13,386 nucleotides of DNA from an uncultured Candidatus Melainabacteria bacterium. Lineage in GTDB: Bacteria > Cyanobacteriota > Vampirovibrionia > Gastranaerophilales > Gastranaerophilaceae. The notes under the pieces were generated by a model. The model saw only the letters and a list, made by a program, of their open reading frames with translations, searched no databases and was not told the DNA's origin. Made by a program: the position numbers and the translations under genes. This document shows positions 1-7,900 of the stretch, in pieces; within the stretch, counting starts at the first letter, position 1, and each line of letters starts with the position of its first letter. The stretch covers positions 1-13,386 of the forward strand of contig CAKUVB010000028.1 in assembly GCA_934693215.1 (NCBI GenBank). The letters run 5' to 3'.

Positions 1-377
1 GTTGGTTTAGCAACTGGTTTCTGTACTTGTACCGGAGTAGTTTTTACAACTGTTTGAGTTGGTTTAGCAACTGGTTTATGTACTTGTACCGGAGTTGTCT
101 TTGCAACTGTTTGAGTTGGTTTAGTAACCGGTTTATGTACTTGTACCGGAGTAGTTTTTGCAACTGGTTGAGTTGGTTTAGCAACTTGTTTTTGTACTTG
201 TACCGAAGTAGTCTTTGCAACTGTTTGAGTTGGTTTAGCAACCGTTTTTTGTACTTGTACCGGAGTAGTCTTTGCAACTGGTTGAGTTGGTTTAGCAACT
301 GGTTTCTGTACTTGTACCGGAGTAGTTTTTACAACTGTTTGAGTTGGTTTAGCAACTGGTTTCTGTACTTGTACAGG
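1..377 (-). repeat. 57-bp in-frame tandem repeat array, about 6.6 copies
   Basis: On the plus strand, units begin at 1, 58, 115, 172, 229, 286 and 343, each starting gttggttta. The period is exactly 57 bp (19 codons) with no spacer sequence. The unit at 1-57 is identical to the one at 286-342, while neighbours differ by a few substitutions. Encoded variants alternate TQTV/TQPV and QK/HK and include single T, S or Q changes. This indicates expansion or conversion within the array, which may vary in length between strains. Confidence 0.95.
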
Positions 378-779
378 AGCTGAACCTATTGGCACACTAG
401 CATGGGCTGTAACTTTAATCGGGTGAGGAGATGTTATTGTAATCTTGGTATATCCTTTGCACCCCCCAGCACTATATGGTTGTGTTTTTATAGTTACACC
501 AGAAACTGTACCCGCAACATTATCTATCACAGGTCTACCACACATTGCATTACCTGTTTCAGGTAAAAGTATTACATACCTATTATCCTCTTTTCTATTA
601 ACAAAAACAGGATTGGTATACGGCTTGGCTGTAACAACATTAACTTTTAAATTTCCGACAGAATCTTTTGTAAACTTCATATTTACAACACTATTCTTGA
701 AATCATCACCCATTACAGGAGCTAAAGTCATCAATGATGCACATATAACTAATATTTTTTTTACCAGCCTAGTTTTCAT
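1..779 (-). CDS. Secreted AMIN-like protein with 19-residue Pro/Lys tandem repeats, 3' end cut by window
   Basis: The frame is open from ATG at 779 to the window edge with no stop (259 codons visible), so the C-terminus is missing. Residues 1-24 look like a signal peptide: basic KTRLVKK, a hydrophobic stretch to about 22, and likely cleavage after VMG. Residues about 27-130 read as a small beta-rich domain (VNMKFTKDSVGNLKVNVV, then YVILLPETG) resembling the AMIN domain of cyanobacterial envelope proteins; this is a tentative match. C80 and C107 could form a disulfide. From P135 on, a 19-residue unit, PVQVQKPVAKPTQTVVKTT, repeats about 6.6 times. It is rich in Pro, Lys, Val and Gln, like the extended periplasm-spanning linkers of TonB-type proteins. 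I infer export to the envelope or surface, with a further domain or anchor possibly beyond the edge. No Shine-Dalgarno precedes the ATG (see promoter at 786-815). Confidence 0.8.
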   Translation of the reverse strand, partial: MKTRLVKKILVICASLMTLAPVMGDDFKNSVVNMKFTKDSVGNLKVNVVTAKPYTNPVFVNRKEDNRYVILLPETGNAMCGRPVIDNVAGTVSGVTIKTQPYSAGGCKGYTKITITSPHPIKVTAHASVPIGSAPVQVQKPVAKPTQTVVKTTPVQVQKPVAKPTQPVAKTTPVQVQKTVAKPTQTVAKTTSVQVQKQVAKPTQPVAKTTPVQVHKPVTKPTQTVAKTTPVQVHKPVAKPTQTVVKTTPVQVQKPVAKP

Positions 780-785
780 AAGTCT

Positions 786-815
786 ATTTTATCACAATTG
801 AACTAAATATTACAA
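786..815 (-). promoter_or_regulatory. Promoter of the repeat protein, likely leaderless
   Basis: Read on the minus strand, TAAAAT occupies 791-786 and is preceded by TGA, giving an extended -10 (TGnTAAAAT). A TTGTAA -35 lies at 815-810 with an 18-nt spacer. Six bases (AGACTT) separate the hexamer from the ATG at 779, so transcription should start at or next to the start codon. No GGAG-like sequence lies upstream. Confidence 0.55.
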
Positions 816-901
816 ATGTAACAAATATTTTAAAGTTTGAAATTCATAAAAATAAAAAAACTTTATAAAAAAGTAACACAAAGAAAGGAGCTTAAAACTT
901 A

Positions 902-934
902 ATGATAAGTTTATTATTTTACGATTCATGCTAA
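902..934 (+). CDS. Possible 10-residue leader ORF upstream of the EF-hand gene
   Basis: The 780-1019 gap holds no long gene. A good Shine-Dalgarno (AAAGGAG, 884-890) lies 11 nt before an ATG at 902 opening MISLLFYDSC and a stop at 932-934. The ATG sits in the loop of a weak 7-bp inverted repeat (895-901 with 906-912). A near-repeat, TAAAAGCTTT followed by TGG or GGG, occurs at 937-950 and 999-1011. This could be a leader peptide or simply an AT-rich 5' UTR; I recognise no riboswitch class. Ten codons are too few for a firm call. Confidence 0.2.
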   Translation: MISLLFYDSC

Positions 935-1019
935 ATTAAAAGCTTTATGGCTACACAAGACTGAGGAGAAAATATTTAAATAAAATAAAGATTTAATATA
1001 AAAGCTTTGGGAGCATAAA

Positions 1020-1295
1020 ATGAGCACAATTTCACAATATACATTTACGACCACATTTAATGCGGACAAAATTACAACAAGACAAGCAAGTGAAATGGGT
1101 GTACAGAGCTACTTGATAACATCAGCAGATACTGATAATGATGGAGAACTTAGTTTCGAAGAAATTATAGCTAATACAGAACTCTGCGACAAGATTTTAG
1201 AACAAGTTAATCAAGCAAAAACAACAGTTCCAAATGCAACCAAAGAACCACAACAAGTTAATAATTCAGAATCAAATGTTTCTTATGAAGCATAG
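1020..1295 (+). CDS. Small single EF-hand protein
   Basis: This 91-residue protein has no signal peptide or membrane segment. Residues 37-48 (DTDNDGELSFEE) form a canonical EF-hand loop with D37, D39, D41, G42 and E48 in the calcium-binding positions, and the flanking segments 21-34 and 46-58 are plausible E and F helices. A degenerate first hand may lie at 14-27 (NADKITTRQASEMG), so the fold could be a paired EF-hand with one active site. The tail from about 65 is Gln/Asn/Ser-rich and probably disordered. Start: GGGAG at 1009-1013 lies 6 nt before the ATG. The gene appears monocistronic, closed by the terminator at 1320-1351. It likely binds Ca2+; its partner and role are unknown. Confidence 0.75.
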   Translation: MSTISQYTFTTTFNADKITTRQASEMGVQSYLITSADTDNDGELSFEEIIANTELCDKILEQVNQAKTTVPNATKEPQQVNNSESNVSYEA

Positions 1296-1319
1296 ATAAA
1301 ATAAAATTTAATATCTTTT

Positions 1320-1351
1320 AAACGAGAGGTTTAGTTTAACCTCTCGTTTTT
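1320..1351 (+). terminator. Rho-independent terminator after the EF-hand gene
   Basis: A perfect 12-bp stem pairs AAACGAGAGGTT (1320-1331) with AACCTCTCGTTT (1338-1349) around a 6-nt loop, followed by a T run ending at 1351. The holA -10 begins only 5 nt later, so this hairpin separates the two transcription units. Confidence 0.92.
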
Positions 1352-1355
1352 AGTG

Positions 1356-1361
1356 TATAAT
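1356..1361 (+). promoter_or_regulatory. holA: -10 element of the holA promoter, predicted leaderless
   Basis: A perfect TATAAT at 1356-1361 is followed by six bases (CACTAT) and the ATG at 1368, placing the expected transcription start on the start codon. No good -35 is visible at 17 nt (AGTTTA, 1333-1338), and that region lies in the upstream terminator. There is no Shine-Dalgarno. The element overlaps the alternative GTG start at 1353, arguing against that start. Confidence 0.6.
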
Positions 1362-1367
1362 CACTAT

Positions 1368-2324
1368 ATGGGTATTTATTTTTTTTATGGAGATGAAGAT
1401 TATCTCTTAGAAGAAGAACTAAAAAAATATAGGGCTAAACTTGATACAAATTTTTCTTCTATGAATTATGTTGTGCATGACAATCCCTCTTATCCTGACT
1501 TGATTGCGGCTCTCCGAACACAACCAATGATGTTTGGAAAACTAATGATTGTTATTAAATGCGAAAAATTATTAACATCAGCACTTGAAGATTTTCAAAC
1601 CAAAGAAATTTCTGAAGCACTTGAAGGTAACACAGATTCTCTTGATATATTCTTTGTCGCAAAATACCCTAGAAATGAAGGAAAGAAACCAGATTCGAGA
1701 AAAAAAATATACAAAATTTTATCTAAATACAATGCAAAAGAATTTCCAACTATCAAGACCTATAAAACAGCTGAACTATCTGCATGGATTAATAAAGAAA
1801 GCAAAAAACATGACATAACAATAGAAACTGATGCTATCAATATTATGATTGAACATATTGGAAACAATCTAAGAGAATTCGCAACCGAAATTGAAAAGCT
1901 TTCTCTTCTTGCTTATCCAAACAAAAAAGTTACAGCTAAAATGGTAAAAGAAATATGCATTTCTAATCAAGATATTTTCAATTTTGCAGACTACATAATG
2001 AAAGGACAAAAAGGACTGGCTTTGCTTGAACTAAAGCGATTACTAGACAAAAAACACCCGTTAGAACTTTTAGCCGCTACTCAAACAATGATGAGAAAAT
2101 GGATTTTAATAAAACTAAAATCTACCACAATGTCAGCATCAGAGATTTCAAAAGTAGTTGGTCAACACGAGTTTGTTGTTAAGCAAACAATTCAAAAACT
2201 AAAAAACACATCTTTAAAAGACTTAGTACACTTAAAAGAAATGCTTACAGATGCAGAATACAAAATAAAATCCGGAGCTTCAATAGATATAATATCAGAG
2301 GTCGAAAATGCTATTATCAGATAA
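1368..2324 (+). CDS. holA: DNA polymerase III delta subunit (clamp-loader wrench)
   Basis: HolA is the clamp-loader subunit that opens the beta sliding clamp. The 318-residue product (E. coli: 343) begins with the family signature MGIYFFYGDEDYLLEE at residues 1-16. The P-loop is absent, as expected for delta. The mid-region has GNNLREFATEIEKLSLL (from about 165), matching the family's GNdLr..a.EleKL segment, and a helical C-terminal domain follows. I chose ATG 1368 because the family signature starts there; an in-frame GTG at 1353 would add five residues encoded by the -10 box. The 3' end overlaps holB by 17 nt, implying coupled translation and co-production of delta and delta'. The gene appears intact. 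Confidence 0.93.
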   Translation: MGIYFFYGDEDYLLEEELKKYRAKLDTNFSSMNYVVHDNPSYPDLIAALRTQPMMFGKLMIVIKCEKLLTSALEDFQTKEISEALEGNTDSLDIFFVAKYPRNEGKKPDSRKKIYKILSKYNAKEFPTIKTYKTAELSAWINKESKKHDITIETDAINIMIEHIGNNLREFATEIEKLSLLAYPNKKVTAKMVKEICISNQDIFNFADYIMKGQKGLALLELKRLLDKKHPLELLAATQTMMRKWILIKLKSTTMSASEISKVVGQHEFVVKQTIQKLKNTSLKDLVHLKEMLTDAEYKIKSGASIDIISEVENAIIR

Positions 2325-3165
2325 ATACCCTTTTCTTACAAATTATTTTAAAAAAGGAATACAAAACAAACTAAATAACAAAGGAGTTCCTATTGCACAC
2401 AGTTTATTGTTTTGTGGTAACGATTTGGAATCTCAATATATTTTAGCAAAAGAAATAGCAAGGGAATTAAACTGCACAGGTGACCATACAAACAATTGCC
2501 AATGCCTAAACTGTCGCTGGATTAGAGAAAACACTCACCCTGCAGTTTTAACAATCTCAAAAACAGACAACAAGCCTGCTGATGACGAAACAAAAACAGT
2601 TATTTCTATAAAACAATCAGAAATGATAAAAAATATGTTAATGACAACATCTGAGTTTTATCGAGTATTCATATTCTGTGATAAAGACGAAAACGGTAAC
2701 ATAAGAGGATTAACTCCACAAAATTTTCAAGAAGAAACTGCCAATTCTATGTTAAAAATTATAGAAGAACCAAACGACAGAATTATGTTTATTTTCTTGA
2801 CCTCTAACAAGGAAGATATAATCTCAACAATCGTTTCTCGTTCTCAATGTTTTAATATTTCAAAAGGTGAAAGAGATGATTTTTCTTTTGAATCAATAAA
2901 ATCGACATTTCAAGATTACTGGAATTTTAAAAGAAATAAAGTGTTTGATATTTCTCAAACACTAATAAATCTTACAAAAGAAATTCCTGCCGATAAAATT
3001 TTAGAAGAAATGCAAAATTACATATTATCAATACTAAAAAGCAACCCTGATAATATTTCATTTATTGATGATATAAAACAAATAGAAACTGCGAAAAAAG
3101 AAATAAATTTAGGTATGAATCCTCAAAACGTATTTGATAATCTATGTCTTAAACTAATCAAATAA
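2308..3165 (+). CDS. holB: DNA polymerase III delta' subunit
   Basis: Delta' is the stator subunit of the clamp-loader complex with DnaX and HolA. In the 285-residue product (E. coli: 334), a zinc module is given by C56, C64, C66 and C69, and the strongest signature is ANSMLKIIEEP (145-155), the family's AaNaLLK.LEEP. The usual Walker A position (36-43, CGNDLESQ) lacks the GK[ST] core, consistent with a non-hydrolysing subunit. The SRC arginine-finger motif reads S177-R178-S179 followed by QC; the Arg is kept and the Cys is shifted. It starts inside the holA end. Its stop lies within the convergent mrnC gene (8-nt overlap). The C-terminal collar region is short and diverged, but there is no sign of truncation. 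Confidence 0.88.
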   Translation: MLLSDKYPFLTNYFKKGIQNKLNNKGVPIAHSLLFCGNDLESQYILAKEIARELNCTGDHTNNCQCLNCRWIRENTHPAVLTISKTDNKPADDETKTVISIKQSEMIKNMLMTTSEFYRVFIFCDKDENGNIRGLTPQNFQEETANSMLKIIEEPNDRIMFIFLTSNKEDIISTIVSRSQCFNISKGERDDFSFESIKSTFQDYWNFKRNKVFDISQTLINLTKEIPADKILEEMQNYILSILKSNPDNISFIDDIKQIETAKKEINLGMNPQNVFDNLCLKLIK

Positions 3166-3523
3166 ACTCTTTCATTTGTTTAAATTTTTCAAAGAAATAA
3201 TTTAATCTTTCTTTATCATTCAAATACCAAAACCCCAAAAGAGCCTCAAAAGCGGTAGACAAACGATATTCTGACTGATTATTTCTTCTGGCAACAGGAA
3301 TAGACGCATTTCTAGCTCGTCTTGCGATTTCATGTTCAACCTCAGTCAACTCGTCTTGCATCAAATCTAAATATTTTGCTTGAAATCCGGCTTTAACACG
3401 TTCGGTCGTCATATTATGCAACTGTTTTGAATTCTGAGTTTTATAAACAGTATATTCTCTAACAAACAATTCCCACACAGCATCGCCAATATGAGCATAA
3501 TTTCTCATTGAAAGTTCTTGCAT
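3158..3523 (-). CDS. mrnC: Mini-ribonuclease III (23S rRNA maturation)
   Basis: Mini-III is an RNase III catalytic domain without a dsRNA-binding domain; in Bacillus it trims 23S rRNA precursor termini. The 121-residue product carries the family motifs: HIGDAVWELFVR at 11-22 with catalytic Asp14, RRARNAS in the middle, and YRLSTAFEALLGFWYL near the C-terminus with Glu93. No dsRBD follows, as expected. The ATG directly abuts the glgA stop (TAGATG), with AAGGAG 12 nt upstream inside the glgA end. It is therefore probably the last gene of the minus-strand operon and translationally coupled to glgA. The pairing with glgA probably reflects operon economy rather than shared function. The 3' end overlaps convergent holB. 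Confidence 0.9.
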   Translation of the reverse strand: MQELSMRNYAHIGDAVWELFVREYTVYKTQNSKQLHNMTTERVKAGFQAKYLDLMQDELTEVEHEIARRARNASIPVARRNNQSEYRLSTAFEALLGFWYLNDKERLNYFFEKFKQMKEFI

Positions 3524-4966
3524 CTACCCTACAAGCTCCTTATACATGTTCATATATATTTCAGAACTTTTTTTCCAGCTAAAATCACTTTCCATAGCAG
3601 ACTTTCTCATTGCATTGAACGTATATTTATCATTATATACACCTATTGCACAGTTAATAGCTTCCTTCATATCCCAACCATTATATCGCCAAAACTTAAA
3701 TCCAGTTGAATTTTCTAAAGGATAACCAACAACAGTGTTTTCTAGACCACCAGTTGCTCTTACGATAGGAAGCGAACCATAACGCATTGCAATTAATTGA
3801 CTCAAGCCACATGGTTCAAACTTAGACGGCATCAAGAAGAAATCGCTACCTGCATAGATTTGATTTGCCAAATCTCCCTTATATCCTACATAAGTTCTAA
3901 TATTAGAGGTATTGTTAGATAACCATATAAATAAGTTTTCATAAGACGCATCACCTGAACCCAAGAATATAAAATCAGCTGGCAAATGGCGTAAATCATT
4001 TTCTACATCACGAATTAAATCAATACCTTTTTGATTTACAAGTCTTGAAATCAGAGCAATTAAAGGTCTTTCAGGGTTATATTTCAAACCAAAGTATTCT
4101 AATATTTTTTTCTTATTCTCTTCTTTATTCTTCAAAGAATTAACATCATAATTCTTCACCAAATTTTTATCCGTTTTTGGGTTAAACACTTTGTAATCAA
4201 TACCGTTTAAAATTCCAACAAGCTTATCGGCATTACCTCTTAAGGTATAATCCATACCCTCACCAAATTCACCTGTCAAAATTTCTTCTGCATACTTAGG
4301 CGAAACTGCAACTATTCTATCAGAATAATTTATTGCACCCTTCATCCAATTAACTCGTCCATAATGTTCACAACCCCATTCATTATAAACAATATCTTTT
4401 CGCATATTAGCAAAATCTAATATACTCTCAAACCATTCTCCTTGATATGCCAAATTATGAATTTCAAAAACATTCTTAGTCTTTGACCAAAACTCATCAA
4501 ACTTATAATTTGCTTTTATATACAACGGAATCATCGCAGTATGCCAATCATTTGAATGAATAATATCAGCTCTAAAATTCAACTGTTTTGCATATTCTAA
4601 TGTAGCTAAAGAAAAAGCTATATATCTTTCATGTTCATATTGAGGATCAAGCCATCTTGGATAAACTTCTTTAAAACAAGAAAAATACCAATCACTCTGT
4701 ACAAAAAATACATTTATATCCGTATCAGGGAGCTTACACATGTGTAGTTTAAATTTTTGAGGAGAAGCTCCAAAACTTATCCACATCTCTGAATTTTCCA
4801 GCTCTTTTATTCCGTATTTTTCTTTGTCAATAGAGCCATGTAAAGGAGTAAAAATTGCTATTTCAGCATCTTTTTCCAAATATTTTGGTAAACTTCCGAT
4901 AACATCAGAAAGTCCCCCAGCTTTTGAAAATGGTGCAACTTCTGCTGCTGCAAATAATATCTTCAT
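3524..4966 (-). CDS. glgA: Glycogen synthase (ADP-glucose type, GT5)
   Basis: This enzyme transfers glucose from ADP-glucose to the growing alpha-1,4-glucan in the cytoplasm. The 480-residue length matches E. coli GlgA (477). Visible motifs are KAGGLSDV at 15-22 (the KxGGL nucleotide-sugar loop, K15), HSNDWHTAMIPLY, HNLAYQG at 170-176, LNGIDYKVFNP opening the second Rossmann domain, and PSKFEPCGLSQL with E384 and C386, followed by RATGGLENTV. All key residues are present. Start: AGGAGAG lies just before ATG 4966. Only 19 nt separate it from the upstream STAND-like gene with no visible promoter, so the two are probably cotranscribed. No other glycogen genes are in view. Confidence 0.96.
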   Translation of the reverse strand: MKILFAAAEVAPFSKAGGLSDVIGSLPKYLEKDAEIAIFTPLHGSIDKEKYGIKELENSEMWISFGASPQKFKLHMCKLPDTDINVFFVQSDWYFSCFKEVYPRWLDPQYEHERYIAFSLATLEYAKQLNFRADIIHSNDWHTAMIPLYIKANYKFDEFWSKTKNVFEIHNLAYQGEWFESILDFANMRKDIVYNEWGCEHYGRVNWMKGAINYSDRIVAVSPKYAEEILTGEFGEGMDYTLRGNADKLVGILNGIDYKVFNPKTDKNLVKNYDVNSLKNKEENKKKILEYFGLKYNPERPLIALISRLVNQKGIDLIRDVENDLRHLPADFIFLGSGDASYENLFIWLSNNTSNIRTYVGYKGDLANQIYAGSDFFLMPSKFEPCGLSQLIAMRYGSLPIVRATGGLENTVVGYPLENSTGFKFWRYNGWDMKEAINCAIGVYNDKYTFNAMRKSAMESDFSWKKSSEIYMNMYKELVG

Positions 4967-4985
4967 TTATTACTCTCCTTTACAA

Positions 4986-7900
4986 CTAATTTGAGGAAGT
5001 GTTATCTTCTTCAATGTTTTCTGTATTTTCAGTTTCAGCATTTTTATTTTGATTATTTAGTTCATTATTCTTAGCCTCAACTGTTGCCTTATACCCTTCA
5101 ATATAAGATTCATATTCAACCAACATTGATTGCATATATTGAAGATTAAATCTTTCACAACCATAATTAATTTTATATAATATAGGTTGCAAATCTGTAT
5201 CATAAGAGTGCTGAGCAACTACAATATTAATTTGTAAAATATAAGATAATATTGCAGGTAACATATCATCAGCACTAGAACGAGATATAACGATTATATT
5301 ATCGCCGATAGTTTTTGATGCTAATTCATACTCGTGCTTGTCATAATGAAGATTTGCAATAAACCAATTAGCCCAAACAGAAACATATCCCATTCCTGAT
5401 TTTTGAGCAATAGTTTGAACATCTTTATATATAACATTTGCTTTAACTATTGCCCCCAATTTTTGATAAGAATATCCTATCAACAAATCACTCAATAATC
5501 CCCAGAAAGAATCTTTGAACTTCCTAGCAAGCAATTTTACTTGATAAATATTTTGAGCAAATTTGTTATAATCTCCATCAAATTGTTTGAATGCAAAAAT
5601 AAAACATCTTATTATTTGCGACAAACTATCATTTTGCAACTCAAGATTTTCGTTTATCTCCATATCTTGATTATGAACTAACATTTCCAAATATCTAATT
5701 GCTAAAGCACTTGGTATGTCTTGAGAGAACATATAGTTTATTTTTTCAAAATACTTATCTAAAGATGTATCACAAGTAAACACCCTAGCTAATGCTCCAT
5801 AAGGAAGAATTGTCATAAAATAAGTAATAAAAGCATCTTTTGAAACATTACTAGCACCTAATTGCATGAATAATTCTTGATTTATTGATAAAAGTATATT
5901 GTCCAAAACTTCAATACATTGTTTGAATTTACCTGCATTAAACAATATTTTTGCATTTATACAAGAGTAGAAGAAATATTTTGCTTGTATATTTGCATTA
6001 CCTTCGGTTAGAGCCGGATTTAGCATACGAATCAACACATTATGCAAGCTTTGTTGAGCCAAGATATAATTTTCTCCCATTAAAGCTGAATCAAGCATCA
6101 AACTCGAAATATTCATTATTTTTAAATCATCTTTTTTTCTTACGCAATCATCATATATAATCTTTGAAATCGCATAAATTTTATGAGATGGATATTTGTT
6201 AATATATTGTGCAAGTGTCGAATATATATAATCTCTTGCCTCTTTCATCTCTGGTAACAACTTTTTCTTAGGCACTTTTTCTATAATAGACAAAAATCGC
6301 TTACAGTTTCTTAAATACGCATTAAAATCACCATGAGATATTGCATATTTTGATAACTCAAATATAGTTGTTTGAGATTCCGTAATCAAACCTAAAGACT
6401 TAACTACCTCAAGTGTTTTTGTATGAAGTTTTTCTAAAATATTCTGAGTTATTATTTTTTTAACATCATCATCTAGAAAATCTTTTATAACTTTTTGAAG
6501 TAATCTAAAATTCTCAACTTCTACAATGAAATTATTTATTGTTATAAATTTTTTCTCACACAAAGAACGTATTGCTACATCTAAATTTTCAACACCTAAA
6601 TCATTTAAAATACCTATGACCATATTATTACCAAGGAACGATGCATAAGCAAGAATAAAACATTCATTTTCTTCTAACGACTCAAAACGTTTTGACAATA
6701 ATTGTTCCAAGGAAGATGGAAATATTATAGTTTTTTCCGCATTTACAAGTAATTTACCCTCATGAGATATAAAGACATGAGTATCTCTCAAATACTGAAA
6801 AGCATGTTTAAAATATAGCACACCACCCATAAATTGGTCTTTTATTTTTTTTAGATAAAAAGAATCTTTTATTTCTGAAATATCCTCAGGAATAGTTTCT
6901 AACAACCTATCAAAAGATGTTTTTTGAATCTCTATCTCTTTATAGGCATCTAAATATAAAAGCTCATTTATTTCTTTATGAGCCAAATAGGTATCAGGAA
7001 CAGTAACAACAAAAGAAATTCCCATTTGTTCGAAATTTTCAATCATACCTATAAATATTTCTAATGACGTTTCATCTATCAAATCAAAATTTTCAATAAA
7101 TATAACAGAGCCTTTTTGATGTGCTATAAAAGCATAAAAGATTTCCATATACTGTTTTAGTGCAACTTGAGGTTCTATATCTCCTAACTTGTTATGAGTA
7201 AGTAATTTATATACAAAATCCTCTTTATCAAAAGTTTTTAATTTTTGCTTAGATGTAGTATCTAAATTAGCAAGTTTTGTATCAAAACCCAAATAAGATG
7301 CTATTAATTCTTTAAAACATGCATAAGGGTCATACACAAAACCTTCAGAACAAACAACATGCAACATCTTTTGATTCTTTTTTTGTATAGCCTCAGCTAT
7401 AACAGATGAACTCAAGGCTAAATTTTCTTTTGATTTTAGCGTTATAAAAACATTTTTTGATAATAACTCTTGTATTTTTTGAGGGACATCAATGCCTTCA
7501 ACTTTTAAAAACTCACACTTTGTTTTTATATCAATAACTTTATTAGAAAATAAGTCTATCTCTTTCTTTTCTTCAGTTAAATCTGATACTTTTGGCAACT
7601 CTTTTGGTTTTACCAACCTATTTTCTTTTTTGTTTTCATCTTCAATAATAATCGGAGTCAAATGAGCTTTTATAGGAAACTCATAAAACTCTATAAGCTC
7701 ATCATTAACTTGTGAAGAATATATCATTTCTTGCTTATATTTGCGAGATATTAATGAATTAATATACTGATCCGTAATTAATTGCAGACCATCAGCATAA
7801 TTTTCTTTTTTATTTTCCGTATTAATAAGCTTGATATTCAACCCTGTATTAAAAGATTCATTATCATTCTCTAAAGTTCGTTTTAAAATGGTCATTTTAC

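Noticed and set aside
1..377. Regular repeats suggesting a CRISPR array
   Set aside because: Units are contiguous with no unique spacers, unit length is 57 bp, and all units are in frame within a coding sequence.
27..383. Plus-strand open frame rich in Tyr, Ser, Cys and Trp, and its minus-strand counterpart in another frame
   Set aside because: Shadows of the 57-bp repeat, whose period keeps several frames open. The real gene is the minus-strand frame starting at 779 with a signal peptide.
445..801. Plus-strand 118-codon open frame
   Set aside because: Antisense to the signal-peptide and AMIN-like portion of the 779 gene; no ribosome site or recognisable protein.
880..1019. Riboswitch before the EF-hand gene
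   Set aside because: I could match no known aptamer core; pairing visible there is weak and A/U-rich.
1585..1818. Second open frame inside holA
   Set aside because: Lys/Leu-rich shadow frame of AT-rich coding sequence without a start context.
5951..6160. Plus-strand frame within the STAND-like gene
   Set aside because: Antisense shadow; no ribosome site and no protein signature.
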